A DNA stretch of 64,000 nucleotides from Chrysomallon squamiferum (GCA_012295275.1 CM022667.1:17115245-17179244); one strand, 5' to 3'; shown: positions 39,241 through 52,420, counted from the stretch's first letter. Made by a program: numbers and translations. The notes: a model not told the origin generated them from the sequence alone.

Positions 39241-40054
39241 AAAACAAAAGATAAGAAAATATAAATAAAGAAATAAACAGGAAATATATCAAAAACCAAA
39301 AACACATAAAAATCACAAATAATACTATTTACAGCAGCACCATCAATAAACAGACAAGCAAACAAATGAAAAATGAAGTAAATAAAATAAATAAACTATA
39401 AATAAATAAACCACAATTACCTATTCAGTTACAAAATAAATTACAAGCTATTTAGAAACTAAATGATAAATAAATGAATGATAAAAGGGAGGAATTTTAC
39501 GAAAGGATGTAACACTTTAAATTAAACAAAATTTCTCAAAGGGAGTTAACCCGATTATGGAAGGGCAAATCACTACAACTGATCAATTAAGGAAGTCGTG
39601 ACTTACACACACTAGTATTTCTTAATTAACAAACCTTACTCCGTAGCGATAAGATTGATTCACATTTACGAACTTTGACGAACTCCTCCGGAAATGGAGG
39701 GAGGGGCTAATTAGAGTTCCGATTGTTACCGATTTGACAAATGACATCGCCTTTTCTTATCGCGATGCAGATTTTAGAAGTGGGGGAGGGGCAATTATAA
39801 ATATTGAATTTCTGAAGTGCATTACAAGCAGTCAAATATCTTAACAGCTAAAAATTCCCACAGTAATTCTGTAACAAAATAAGTTATATATATACATACA
39901 TACACACGTACGTGGGAAGACTGGCACAGTTCATTTACTAAAACTGTGTATGTGTGTTTATTTTTTCTTACTAAAACGTTATTTAGGTTATGGATTCATG
40001 AAAATAAAATAAATAAAATAAACAAAATAAAAAAGTAATAAATAAATAAATAAA

Positions 40055-40074
40055 TACTACTACTAATGAAACTA

Positions 40075-40124
<50 letters not shown>

Positions 40125-40603
40125 GCTACTACTACTACTACTACTACTAATAATAAAGATAACGATTATGATGACAGTAACAACAACAACAACAACTAGT
40201 GATAGTAGAACTACTACTAATATTGATACTACTACTACTACAACTACTGATGTTTCGACAACAAATGCTGTTATAATGTCATTATTATTAGTATGCTGCT
40301 GCTGCTGTTACTACTACTACTACAACTATTAATACTACTACTACAATTACTTCACTACTGTTACAACTATTACTATAATTACCGTTGATGTTGCTAGTGG
40401 TAGTGGTTTTAGTAGTGGTACAAAACGTACTGGTATTAATTCTACTACTGCTGTTACCGCTACCATTACTAACACTGTTACAGTACAACTACTATTTCTG
40501 TTATAGTTACTGCTGTCATTCTTTCTCCTGCAGTTATTATTGTTTATGAAACTGACACTCCTATCCAACGATAAATATAAACAAACAAACAAACAAAATA
40601 ATA

Positions 40604-40682
<79 letters not shown>

Positions 40683-41010
40683 GAAGAAGAAGAAAGAAAG
40701 AAAGAAAGAACAAGTTACTAGTATTATCAACGTTTTTATTACTACTAATGACATTACCAGTACTACCACTATTATTATTACCAGCACCTTACTACAACAC
40801 CATCATCACCACTGCCACAACAGCTACTACTGCTACTTCCACTACTATTACTGCTACTACAGTAATAGCAACTACCACTACTGGGACTATTATTGCTACT
40901 ACTGCTACTACTAGTACTACTACTGCTAATAATAGTTACTAAGACTAATGTTTTTACTATTACTACAATAACAACAGCAACAAAGGTATTACTGCTACAT
41001 CTACTAACGC
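40055..41010. repeat. Kilobase-scale trinucleotide domain (ACT, AGT, AAT, AAG)
   Basis: Contains a clean ACT run (40078-40148), degenerate ACT/AGT in mixed orientation, a pure AAT run (40601-40679) followed by AAG/AAAG to 40710, then ACT again to about 41010. Period 3 throughout; all frames are repeat translations. Confidence 0.92.
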
Positions 41011-42249
41011 CGCTAAAACATTTATTCAGTACTCCATCATCACCTAAATCCTAAGACTTCATGTCGAAGTTGCTAGAAAAAAAATCGTAGCTACACACTC
41101 GCGTCTGCTAAAGTCGTAACATCTAAAACGTCAATAAATAATCTTTATTTCGCGTTTTAACGTCTATAAATAACGTTAAATGGACCTCGAAGTCGATATA
41201 TTCATGCAAGACGAAAGGAGTTATTTCCCCTAGACCGAGGAAAAATACCTGATTATTGTCTCGCGTTATTTCACGTTTCACCGATTGACAAAGGAACAAA
41301 AATGTTTGGAAGAGAAAGCGTAATTAAATAATTAGATAATATAATTAATACAAAAATAGAAATATGTAGTGCATGATAACATTTTCTGTAATTTCGCTTT
41401 GACGAACATTTTCTTTTTTGTGCGGAAACAAAACGAAAAAGATCTGAGAAGGCAGAAATACATCAATCGTCGACAACATAAAGATTTTAAGTATCTAAGC
41501 ATATAGACCGAACATAAATAAAACATGTCTTAGCTCAAATAGTCTATACTGATTGAGTCGTTTTTGTAACGATGTTGTAAGTAATATTAACGAAACTGCA
41601 AAAGAGATTTAAATATATATATATTATATACAGCTTTGACTATAGTTATAATATTCTGTTTGCCCATATTTTATTTTTCAGTTGTTATTTTATATTTTGT
41701 TATATCGTTTTTTCTTATGACAATACATTCCGCATAAAAGTGGGGAGAAGGTTTATATAAACTTATTTTACAGAATCACAGTAGTATGTTAATATTTACA
41801 AGTCATCCAAACATTGACGTGTTTTTCCTATCTTTATTATCTTCCCTATAAAACTGATTTCCCTACAGCAGTGATATATGGAGGCATCTGTGTAAGGTTT
41901 GTGATTCGTTGTAATAATTATAAACATTAACCACATATCATAAACCAGATCAACATATTCCAGTTTCTTTTTTCTTTTTGTTTTTTTTTTTCTTTTTTTG
42001 TTTTTAATAGTTTCTTCATGTATTTTTTTGTTATTGTTTTTTCTTTCTTTCTTTCTTTTCTTTCTTTTTAATTTTTTTTTCTATAGAATGGTTAGATAAT
42101 GTTATTTAACATCAATAATACTGTAAATGTACCTTGAACCGTCTTTTATATTATGTTTTTTGTTATAATATCAACACTTCTGTTTATTTCATTAGGAAAA
42201 TTTCATCCACCAGAATCATTGAAATATTCTTAGACAGTTTTCTTACTTC

Positions 42250-42282
42250 TTGTTGTTGTTTTTGTTATTATTGTTGTTGTTG

Positions 42283-42330
<48 letters not shown>

Positions 42331-42340
42331 GTTATTGTTA

Positions 42341-42405
<65 letters not shown>

Positions 42406-42407
42406 TT
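42250..42407. repeat. (TTG)/(TTA)n compound
   Basis: Short TTG runs, then about 40 TTA units with a TTG interruption series at 42330-42348. Confidence 0.95.
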
Positions 42408-42518
42408 CTACACAATATTTATTCTTATACGTCGGTTTATCATCAATAATTTTAAATATACTCTCTCAATTATATTTAAATATGTTTTTTCTTTATTTAT
42501 TTTTATTTTTTATTTTAC

Positions 42519-42555
42519 TTGTTTATTTATTTATTTATTTTTATTTATTTATTTA

Positions 42556-42596
<41 letters not shown>

Positions 42597-42616
42597 GTGG
42601 TTGTTGTTGTTGTTGT
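42519..42616. repeat. (TTTA)n, (ATT)n, (TTG)n
   Basis: Three motifs abut: TTTA, then 12 ATT, then TTG. Confidence 0.93.
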
Positions 42617-43639
42617 AAGATCAATATTAATGTACCAGTGCCATCGAAATATTTTAGGATGGTCATTTTACATAGATTTATTTTTTTTATTTTATTTTTT
42701 TTCAGTATTATCTATTATATCTTATCAATTTTTCATTCATGATATGCTAAACAACATTTTAAATTATAACATAAGAATGTTTTATATGAAAAAAGGTTAG
42801 GATGTTCTGTTCTTCTTCTGCAGACTTATTATGTTATTGCATGCCGATATAACACTGGCATAGTTTAAACAGATCAACTGTATCTTCTAAACAAAGCGTC
42901 ATAGAATCACAATGATATAGTTTTCCAACTTATGTTTTGTTCTTTGTCCCTCATAAAAATATGGATATCTGTTTAATGATAATATAAACTATATAAAATG
43001 AACTGTATTCTAATACCACTCTATTCCTTTCTTCTGTATAATTGCTGCATTATTTGATGTCAGCGTAACATTAACAATACGCGGTAAAACGTCAACATTT
43101 TAACATACAAATACATATATAATGTATTTTAATTATATACAACGGCTATAGAATCACACTGGGACCGTTTTTCTGACACAGAGACAATTCATTTTCCTAA
43201 AGTATTCTTAAGTAGTTGGCAATCAGTATGATATTAATGAAAAGCTATATAAAATAAACTCTTACAGTATAAATTTAGCTATATTTTATATACTATAGGA
43301 CTGAAACATTATTACTAAATGCTTTATACACAAATCATTAAATAATGGAAATGAAACTTCTGCATTTTTAGCTTGGTAACAAAAACTAACAAAATAATTT
43401 TATTCAGTTTTATAATGCAACTTAAACTAGAATCAAATTAAAATAACTGTTTTATTCTAGAATAATTAAAGAAAAATGAAATAGTTATTTATAAATAAAT
43501 AAACAAATAAACAAACATACAAACAAGCAAAATAAGCAGTCAAACAAACAATAAGTAAATATTAAATAAAAAAAAAAAACTGAAGAAAAACAACAACAAT
43601 AACAACAAGAAAATAAGTAAATAAATAAATAAAAAATTA

Positions 43640-43663
43640 ATGATGATGATGATGATGATGATG

Positions 43664-43715
<52 letters not shown>
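43640..43715. repeat. (ATG)n then (AAT)n
   Basis: About 8 ATG units pass into about 17 AAT units. Confidence 0.95.
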
Positions 43716-43716
<1 letters not shown>

Positions 43717-43997
43717 CAGTTATAACGAAAAAAAAAATCCCACTAATAAATAAATAAATAAATAAATTGAATAAAGTTAAAAAGAATAATTTTGCAAATT
43801 CTGTCTGAAATATTATTATCCATTTCATTTTTCATTTTTTTTTAAAATAAAAACTAGTAACAAAACCTTCCCATGACAATAGATTTCACATCAAATAACA
43901 ACTAAAAAAAAAAAAAAAAAGAAACGAAGTTCAAACAGAGAATTAAAGTGGACGTTAGACTGACCGAAGCCATCATTTTGATTTATTACCCGAATAG

Positions 43998-44013
43998 ACG
44001 GCAGGGGGCGCTG
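43998..44013 (+). promoter_or_regulatory. CTCF-like site
   Basis: ACGGCAGGGGGCGCTG matches the CTCF core (CCASYAGRKGGCRS) at 12 of 14 positions, plus orientation, in a non-repeat patch at about 43960-44070. Confidence 0.45.
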
Positions 44014-44510
44014 TAATGTCGTAAACTGCCGAGTGACGGTTCGGGAATGTTAGGAGCCACATCGAGGCAAGGCTGTGTACGCATCATGTCATCACACGGG
44101 GAGGTGTCAGGGACGGGACAGGGGGGTAAATGATGATTTATTGGTCCTGAGGAGCGATCTTAATAAAGACTGACGAGAATCAAATATGGCTGCCCGGACT
44201 GGACCAGTGGAGCGAGGTAAATGACGTTGCACTGGTGGAGCCAGGATTTTTCGCGTTAGGATGTAGAAACCAAAACAACAGTCTTTGCCAGAATATATTA
44301 GTTTTTTTTTATTGTAGGTGACCCCAGTGACGTTTGTGAAATACATCTGTAACAATATTTAAGGCTATACAGTAGGCAGCAATAGTAACCGTCATGGCAA
44401 CAAAACAACTGCGATAAAAAGAAAAACAACAACATCCACTTCTTCTTCTACTTGAATACAGTTTAAGACATCCTTAAATAAAATTAAACTTTAACGTGTT
44501 ATTTTATTTT

Positions 44511-44511
<1 letters not shown>

Positions 44512-44607
<96 letters not shown>
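44512..44607. repeat. (TC)n, about 47 units
   Basis: Uninterrupted. Confidence 0.97.
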
Positions 44608-44608
<1 letters not shown>

Positions 44609-45716
44609 TTTGTTCCAGTGTATATCGATCGTGTCTTTAGTCACTAAACTTCAAATGGTCGTGTACAGTTTCAGCAGCGCCACCCGAGTTGCTCTGGTTT
44701 TAAGCTTTGTGTGAAATCGGTTTTAACACCACATCGTCGATCTCGGTTGTCCTTTCGTACCATAGGACTGAACTGGCAACTGTTACAAGCCACCTCTCTC
44801 TGTTTGCTTGTCAAATGAACTGGGAGGGGTGTTTCAAAAGTCGGGTCTTTATCAGCGTTCATTACTGGTAATATTCCGAGGAATACGTTCTCTTGCCGGT
44901 CACGCGTGTTTTCAGACCGCTGTTACGATCATGTTTGTCAAGATGTCCACGAAGCCACGAGAGGATCACGTTTTCTCGGTTCGTGACTGCGAGGCGATCC
45001 AGAGTCTTAGGCGGGCGCGAATGTTCCGTGTGTCCTGAATACAGTGGGTTTGTCTGTTGACAAATAAAGGGATCTCTTTGAATCACGTCGGGACCTTTTT
45101 CTCTTTCTATCACTGCCATTTTTTTTTTTTTCATTTAAAATTTTGTCTGATAATACGACATCGCAAAGTATCTCAGGCTGATTGTATATACAAGCGATCT
45201 GCCAACTGGAATGGTTATAAGGTGTCAAGGATCGTGACCTCTAACCCCAATAAAGCGACCCCTAGTGTATCGTATTTCAGGTAGAAATCTGTCACTGTAT
45301 AATCGGATTGCAGAACTCAGACACACCCATGTGATGACTCGCGCCTGTCACTGGCCAATGACGAGCGAATGCGTACCCCTCATGATGGCCAGAACAAAAT
45401 AGATATGAAAATATAATCATAAAATAAAATTAATGAATATAATTAATAATATTTGAACAAGACGAACACACCCGGAGCTAAAAGCCAAAAAAAAAAAAAA
45501 AAAAAAGAAACTTAAAAGAAAAGAAAAAAAGAAAAAAAAGTAGATTTAGAAATGAAAAGATAAAATAAATCATAACATAGACCGAAAGATAAATAAAATG
45601 AAATGAAATAAAATAAAATAGGAAACAAACAAATAAAATAGCACAAAAACAACAATGATGATAATAATATCAGTAATAAAAATAAATAAGGAACAAAGCA
45701 GCTAAACAAACAAACC

Positions 45717-45748
45717 AACAAATAAATAAATAAATAAATAAATAAATA
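45717..45748. repeat. (AAAT)n
   Basis: About 7 units. A 20-nt poly-A lies at about 45488-45506. Confidence 0.9.
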
Positions 45749-46724
45749 CAACGAAGATATAATGAACAAATTTTCAGAAATGATTTTGTTTTAACGAGAA
45801 AATTTCAAATATTTTTTATACGCAACATTTCTTTTAAATGTATTCCTTATTTCTTGCGTGATTTTTCTTCTTAAACTGCGTTTTATTATTTCTTCTTCTT
45901 CTCTCTTTGTCTCTGTCTTGGGCCGTTTCTATCATTCTATGTCCGCAAGAATCATTTTATAAATAAATACATTTGTGTTAATAAATAAATAAAAAGTAAA
46001 ATGAAGATAATACGTATCTGTGTGTTTTTGTTTGCATGAATCCATCTCGCTGCGCTCCGCTGAGCATGCGTGTGCGTGCTTCTACGCACAAACAGCCCAG
46101 CCTCGTATTTAGCACGCTGAATGGTCTTTTGTTCAGACATTCACTAACATCGAAATGTTTCAGACAGTTGGCAATTTGTTCACTTTGAGTTTCCGCCGAT
46201 GAAGAGACGAATTAATTGAGCATCGCGTGCTTCGAAAAAACACCCACGATCAACATTGACATTTCAATAAAACGAATTTTTAGTCCAGTGAAAGAAAGAA
46301 AAAGCAAAGACATTGATTGAATTAACGATATCAAATGCAGAAAAAAAAAAAAAAAAAGAAGATGAATTAACGATAAGCCATTTACAGAATGTTTAATGTC
46401 CGTCTACTTAACGGTCTAGTTGCATTCATCTCATAATTTAAAAAAAGAAAAAAAGAAGAGAATGTACAATGGCTTAATGTGACGTATGCTACCGCAAACA
46501 ACCGTCACTCAGTCGTTGCATGCAGAAAAATTATTTCTACGTCCATCACATTGCAAAATGTTACCCACGGGTCGTTAACTCAAGGTCTTAATGGGAAAAA
46601 TGAGGTTAATGGAGAAAATGATGCTTAATCTGACTTCCACTTTGGCGCCGGGTCAGTAGATCTGCTAAACACATTCACTGTGCTTTTATTTCGCTTTGAA
46701 AAGTTGCACGTGGGTTTGTAAGTC

Positions 46725-46885
46725 TGTCGTCACTCGGCGCTGTAAGAAGCGAGACGTGGTCCTCTCCCAGTTAATGACCATGTAATTGCGCGCGCTGATA
46801 GCCGGCCGAAAGGAAATGAACTGCACGTGCAGGAATCAGCCGCGTGAATCCCACGTGAGCGCGTGACCACGAAGAGTTACGAAAG
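46725..46885. promoter_or_regulatory. CpG-rich islet with palindromic E-boxes
   Basis: Contains the 12-bp palindrome CTGCACGTGCAG (46821-46832), a second CACGTG (46852-46857), another just before (46707-46712), GCGCGC and a CCATGTAATTGC homeobox-type site. Non-repeat; no gene. Likely regulatory DNA by motif density only. Confidence 0.3.
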
Positions 46886-47120
46886 TGCAGATGCTGGGGT
46901 ATAATGGTGTGACGCCTTCACAATGCTGATCTACAGATCTTGTTTGTCAGAATTTGTTCCAGATGAAGTGAAGTTTTCTGATAATCAGCCAATTTCGACA
47001 CGTAATTAAAGTGCTTGGGTTCGATTCTCAGCCGTTTGCTGTCAGAGACAGTTAATACTCTTAGGTAACAGAGAGGACGCTGGAACCAAAAAGTTGGTGC
47101 AAAGTTGCGTGCGATGATCG

Positions 47121-47390
47121 CGTTTATGTGTGTGCACGTGTATGTGACGCTGTGTGTGTTATATGTGTGTGCACGTGTATGTGACGCTGGGTGTGTTATA
47201 TATGTGTGCATGTGTATGTGACGCTGGGTGTGTTATATATGTGTGCATGTGTATGTGACGCTGGGTGTGTTATATATGTGTGCACGTGTATGTAACGCTG
47301 GGTGTGTTATATGTGTGTGCACGTGTATGTGACGCTGGGTGTGTTATATGTGTGTGCACGTGTATGTGACGCTGTGTTATATATGTGTTT
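47121..47390. repeat. 37-bp minisatellite, 7 copies
   Basis: ACGCTG recurs at 47147, 47184, 47221, 47258, 47295, 47332 and 47369, exactly 37 bp apart with no indels. The unit contains GCACGTGTATGTGACGCTG; five of seven copies keep CACGTG and two have CATGTG. High identity implies recent expansion. Confidence 0.95.
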
Positions 47391-47957
47391 ACTGGGACGA
47401 GGAGAGTAAACAGAAGAGTGGAGAACAGACAAAATCACAGAATGGAAATAATACATACTTTGATGTCCTCTTAAACCTAACAAAACTGAGTATATTTTTA
47501 GCACCCAGAACATAAACAATAACAAATCGTTAACTTTTCCTGTATTTTTGTTTCTTTTTTCTCTCTCTGCCTTCATTAGTGTTTCTTTTCCATGACTCTC
47601 CTTGTCTTAATAACTGTATGTCCCTCTGTCTTTATAACTGCATGTCCCTCTGTCTCCTTACGTCTCTCTCCACCAATTCATCTCTCTGTCTGTGTTTTTG
47701 TAATTTGTGTTACCGCGGTACTCATCTCTGCTTTGTGTACTGCATACTTGTACATTCACATATATTATGGGTGGAATTTGTAATTTCTCTATCTATCTAT
47801 CTATATATCTTTTTATCCGTTTTATTATTATTATTTTTTTTTAAATAATTTTAAATTTTTAAATTTGTTTATCTACAATCCTCATTAGAAATAGTCTGTG
47901 TGTTTGTGGACTAGAACAAATGTTAGAAAGTGTATATAGTGTGTTTAGTATATACTG

Positions 47958-47960
<3 letters not shown>

Positions 47961-48051
<91 letters not shown>
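47961..48051. repeat. (TC)n, about 45 units
   Basis: Uninterrupted; followed by a TAG/AGT-rich stretch. Confidence 0.97.
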
Positions 48052-48055
<4 letters not shown>

Positions 48056-48127
48056 TATTATATTTATTATTAGTATTAGTTGTTATAATAATAGTGGTAG
48101 TACTAATCGTAATAGTTGTAGTCTCAG

Positions 48128-48183
48128 CAGTAGTAGCAGCTGCAGTGATGTAGTAGTAGCAGCTGCAGTGATGTAGTAGTAGC
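48128..48183. repeat. 23-bp tandem repeat, 2.4 copies
   Basis: CAGCTGCAGTGATGTAGTAG is repeated with CAGCTG at 48137 and 48160. Confidence 0.88.
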
Positions 48184-48401
48184 ATGTTTCATCACGTCTA
48201 TACTTCATTAAAGGTCTGTCATTACATCTGGTCACTGTGTCGTTTGTTCTGATTCATTCATTTATTAATCTAACTCAAGATCGCAGAACTATTTGCTGAA
48301 GCAGTTATCAAAGATAAGTATTTAAAAAACTGCCAATATTTATATATAAATAAAGATTTGAGCAAGGATTACGAATGAAAAAGAAATTTAATATTATTTT
48401 C

Positions 48402-48403
<2 letters not shown>

Positions 48404-48447
<44 letters not shown>

Positions 48448-48448
48448 T
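48404..48448. repeat. (ATT)n
   Basis: About 15 units. Confidence 0.94.
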
Positions 48449-49029
48449 AAAGAAAAGACAATGTCGGTGATCTGCTTTGATTTGTTATTTTATTGTTTAG
48501 TAGATTATTAGTTAAGACTGCGTCTAAGTAAGTAAAACCAAATAAAAATTTGCCTACTTGTTAAAACCGTCACAACCAAACGCTAATAAGCAACAACAAG
48601 GGTTATTTTTATATTATCAGCAAATGCGACAAAAAATTGCATATACTTTCTACTCATTTTGAAAGAAGACTCTTGAAAATCTCTCATTCTTCCTCCAAAG
48701 AATCTCGAACCAAAGTGTTAAGTACTTGAGGCAATAAGTAAACCATAAAACCACGACCAGTGTCGAGGTGGACGCGCTAAAACAACACCAGTCACGACGA
48801 TATGACCACGTCACAGACGTCTTCAGAAGTTTCCAGAAACGGACATATTTTCGTCTGCCGCGCGTCAGTCCCGGAAGGGCAGGCGAAGGAAGTGAAATAA
48901 TTGTGTGTGGAAATCTTAGAGAACGTTCAAAAGGATCCGAGACTTTTTGCATCTACGGTTGTCTATTTCTGTGGCGAAAGTAACACCAAAAGGAAGTAAT
49001 TATTTCAGTAGATTCATTTCTAATGGCAC

Positions 49030-49180
49030 TGACAACTCCGGCGCTGGCTGCTCGGCGGAAGGAGCGAGGGCTGGCCGCGCGAAATGCGGTTCACGTTAGA
49101 CTCGCGCAGCTGCCGAGTTCCGTTATCTGCGGCCAGCTGTGCGGCCACACCCCGCGCCGGGCTGGGAGGGGGGACACGGG
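49030..49180. promoter_or_regulatory. CpG-island-like patch
   Basis: The most GC- and CpG-rich stretch outside FoxL1, with GGCGC, GCGCG, CCGCGC and CGGCC words. An open frame covers it (about 49084-49314) but has no recognisable domain or splice context. Might be a promoter of an unseen transcript or an enhancer. Confidence 0.3.
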
Positions 49181-49895
49181 TGAAATGTGAGATTCTCAAA
49201 CACAGATGTCGCTCGAATTCTCAAAATACTCGCCGACGTGAAGTAATTTATACCTACACGCAAACGCAGAATAATCGTCTCAGACAAGAAAACTGTGATA
49301 ATAAATACATCTAACCTGGAAAAAAATTGATTTTCTTTTTCGTTTTTATCTTTCCGAAACATGTTCCTTATTTCTGGAAAATTAATGCTGTTTTAATGGT
49401 AAAATAAACGTTCTTTTACAGGGCAAGATAAATGTTATTTAATTTAAGAAAAATAAATGTGTCATTGACAGGGAAAAAATCATGAATATTTTATAATCAG
49501 GGGGAAAGTTTTCTTTAAATTACGAGTACGAAAAACATAAAAAAGTTGTAAAATACGTAAAGGGGAAAACTTTATATCGATAGATAAATAAATAAATAGA
49601 TAGTTATTATTACTATTAAGAACAATAATTGATGTTTTATAACAGGCAGTATAAATGTTCGCAAAGTAATTTTTATCCATAATGAAGGACTCGTGAATTT
49701 AGGAAAATTAAGTTCTTTCGTAATTCGAAAAAATGAAAGGGGTGGCGGGTGGAGAATAAATGATCTTCATTGGATTTGTGAGAAAAGTTCCTTAATTTGG
49801 AACTTATAGGAACAATGTTATAATAATTGACGTTAAGAAAGACGTTTGGTATATTACAAACAAACGTTTATTGCTTTATCTGGATATTGTTTATT

Positions 49896-49935
49896 TAATT
49901 TTTAATTTAATTTAATTTAATTTAATTTAATTTAT
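49896..49935. repeat. (TTTAA)n pentanucleotide
   Basis: About 8 units. Confidence 0.9.
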
Positions 49936-50258
49936 TAGTTTTTTGGGGGTTTTATTACGTTATATACATATTTGTTTTTAGCAATCCAGGTTTTATTATT
50001 AATATTGTTGTGTTGTTGTTGTTGTTGTTGTGTTGTTATGATGTTATTGTTATTATTATTAACATGTACGAGCTGGACAAAACAAATATTACATAATACA
50101 CATAAAATAAACAATATTTAAAACTATAAATTATCATATAAGCTGGAAAAAACAAATAAATAAAAAAAATAAAAATCACTTACCGAACTTCAAAATCCCG
50201 GTTCATTTCGTTCATCGGGAAGCATGCTTACCGAGCAAAAGACGTATAAGTAAACAAC

Positions 50259-50313
50259 TGAATGACGTTATTATATACTATTGCAACGTCACCGCATTAT
50301 TGACGTCATTCAG
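50259..50313. other. Inverted repeat with CRE arms
   Basis: CTGAATGACGT (50259-50269) and ACGTCATTCAG (50303-50313) are perfect inverse copies 33 nt apart; a further AACGTCAC lies in the loop. The right arm includes a full TGACGTCA. Confidence 0.55.
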
Positions 50314-50414
50314 GTTTGCGGTAAACCGTATGTATAGAACATTAAAAACTACAATATTATTAAATGCTGGCTAGAACAGAATAGATAGCTAGATGGATAA
50401 ACGGATAGACAAGT

Positions 50415-50418
50415 CAAA

Positions 50419-50497
<79 letters not shown>
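50415..50497. repeat. (AAAT)n then (AAT)n
   Basis: About 10 AAAT units followed by about 14 AAT units. Confidence 0.95.
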
Positions 50498-51137
50498 TGT
50501 AATTATAATATCACCAAATCACTTTGAAATAAGTAAAATAATTAAAATAAAAATGGATTTTTGGAAATTTGATAAATAAAATAAAATAAAATACGCATTA
50601 TACAGCCTAATATGAAACAGTTTTAGAAAACCCCAAACCAAATGACATCAAAATAAAACCGAAACTCTTTATACTTGAAGAAACACATTTCAGTGAAAAC
50701 CTTTAACTGTGAGAAACTTTAACAAACTGGACATTTCTACAACAGGTGGCAAAATCAGTTAGTCTGGCTTCATTTCATGTGAAATACTTTTTTTCTTTTC
50801 TCCTCTTCCTCCTTTCCGTCTCTCCAGCTCTTCCAGAGATCTCTGGTTTTCACTAAAACGTCTTAAACTATCGTGTTTCAAGCCTATCACGCGTATATAC
50901 GTCTTGTTAATCGCATCATAGCTTGACCAAGGCTTTAAAAAGAGGGTCTTTCTTTACCCGTCAGAAAACTAACGGTCTTTAACGGTATTTGGTTGCCACT
51001 TTTTCTCTCGACCTCACGCAAGTTTCGTATGACAAACAGCGCAGATTCGCTGCGGTGCACCTGTTCCTCAAGGTGGGAGATAAGAAAGGTCTACAAAACA
51101 ATTTCAATATGGCAGCAGCAGCTGAGGGTGTTACAAC

Positions 51138-51154
51138 CCACCAGGGGGCGCTGG
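51138..51154 (+). promoter_or_regulatory. Strong CTCF-like site
   Basis: CCACCAGGGGGCGCTGG fits the full CTCF core consensus, including CCASYAG and GGGGGCGC, without mismatch. Plus orientation, in non-repeat sequence. Confidence 0.6.
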
Positions 51155-52164
51155 ACTCCAATTAACACTGAGCACTTTAAGTTCTGACAGTTTTGCCCAT
51201 TTTGATTATTGTAAAAGGGTATAACGTTTCCGTCAATAATCGGAATTTTGGCGTTATTAACACTTGAAGTAAATTCAACACGGAGTTTCTTTAACTGTTT
51301 TTAATGGGGCAGTGGTCAAATCAGGATACACAACGGGTCGTGGAATCGTTTATAAGTGGCCGCTGCTAATGTTTATTACAGTTTTTGTATATACAGCTTT
51401 TTCTGTATTAGTGATCAGACATTCAAAAACGAAAGGTTTTGAGATCGCTTCTCTGTATCAGTCGCACACACGCACACAAGGACATACAGTCATGTATAAT
51501 ATTGTTTTACATGAAGAATGTTTATGACTGAAAGACATCTGGATCCCGCTCCCGTGGTTGAAGGATAGTTCTCATAATTATAAAGTATTTATATTCCATG
51601 AGTAAATAATAATGATGATGATGATGATAATATAATAATAAAGAAAAAGAAGAAGAAATAATATTGATTTATGGCTCTAAATAAAAATAAAAATAAAATT
51701 ATAATTATGATACTGAACAAAAAAGTAAAAGTAAATAAATAAATAAATTTAAAATAATGCTATTAAAACAAAGACGTCCACAAAACATACTTACTGTTAT
51801 ACGTTACCATCATGAAAACAACGTCAACGACAAAATGACAACGATACACAGAGCTCCCCACCTTTAACTTCAAATCCCAGACACACAATGAAACTTGAAT
51901 GTAAATTATAATTACATGTACATATGTCAACGAACGTCTGAAAAGCAATAACCAACAAAATAAATAATATTACTATATTACATAAACCCACGAATGCGAA
52001 CGAAAAGTTTCCTTTTATCATAAAAAGATTTATCAGTAAATAAACTAAAACAACACACCTGTGAATGATTACAATAAAGAAGAAGGAATAAATTTTATTT
52101 ACATGCGCGTGCTACCGCTTACGTTTCATTTCACGACAGGCAATATATTTTCAATTATCAGGCT

Positions 52165-52420
52165 CGAGGCGTGTTATCGCCCCTTAACTCGATCGCCGCA
52201 GGTGGCGCTTCTGAATCATGGCTTCTGAGCCTTTTATGTAATGGATGATGATAAGCCGTGGTAAACGTGCCGTGCGATGGCGCGTAATTTGTTTATCACT
52301 TATCAATTTGTTTACTGCGCCGTCACGTAGATCGAGGTGTTTCACAAGGGGCGTCCCACAGCGAAATGTTTCCGCGGGTTGCGCTATCTTAACAATTCGA
52401 TCTTAAGAACTTTAAGAGCG
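52165..52420. promoter_or_regulatory. Islet with a CTCF-like site and clustered forkhead sites
   Basis: CTCF-like GCCGCAGGTGGCGC at 52195-52208 (plus). AATTTGTTTA at 52286-52295 and 52305-52314 are 19 bp apart, the second continuing to TGTTTAC, and GTAAACG lies at 52261. GATA-type TTATCA motifs sit between. Suggests an enhancer read by a forkhead factor, possibly FoxL1 itself; motif evidence only. Confidence 0.35.

Noticed and set aside
42134-42742. 202-aa open frame rich in Leu and Ile
   Set aside because: It consists mostly of TTA/TTG/TTTA repeat translation; no membrane-protein family is recognisable beyond composition.
44671-44692. Minus-strand CTCF-like GGGTGGCGCTGC
   Set aside because: Only the GGTGGCGC core fits; the upstream half of the consensus does not.
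47020-47045. GGGTTCGATTCTCA, a B-box-like word
   Set aside because: No A box at the right distance and no cloverleaf can be drawn.
47121-47390. CRISPR-like array
   Set aside because: Units are contiguous 37-bp tandem copies without unique spacers, in eukaryotic DNA.
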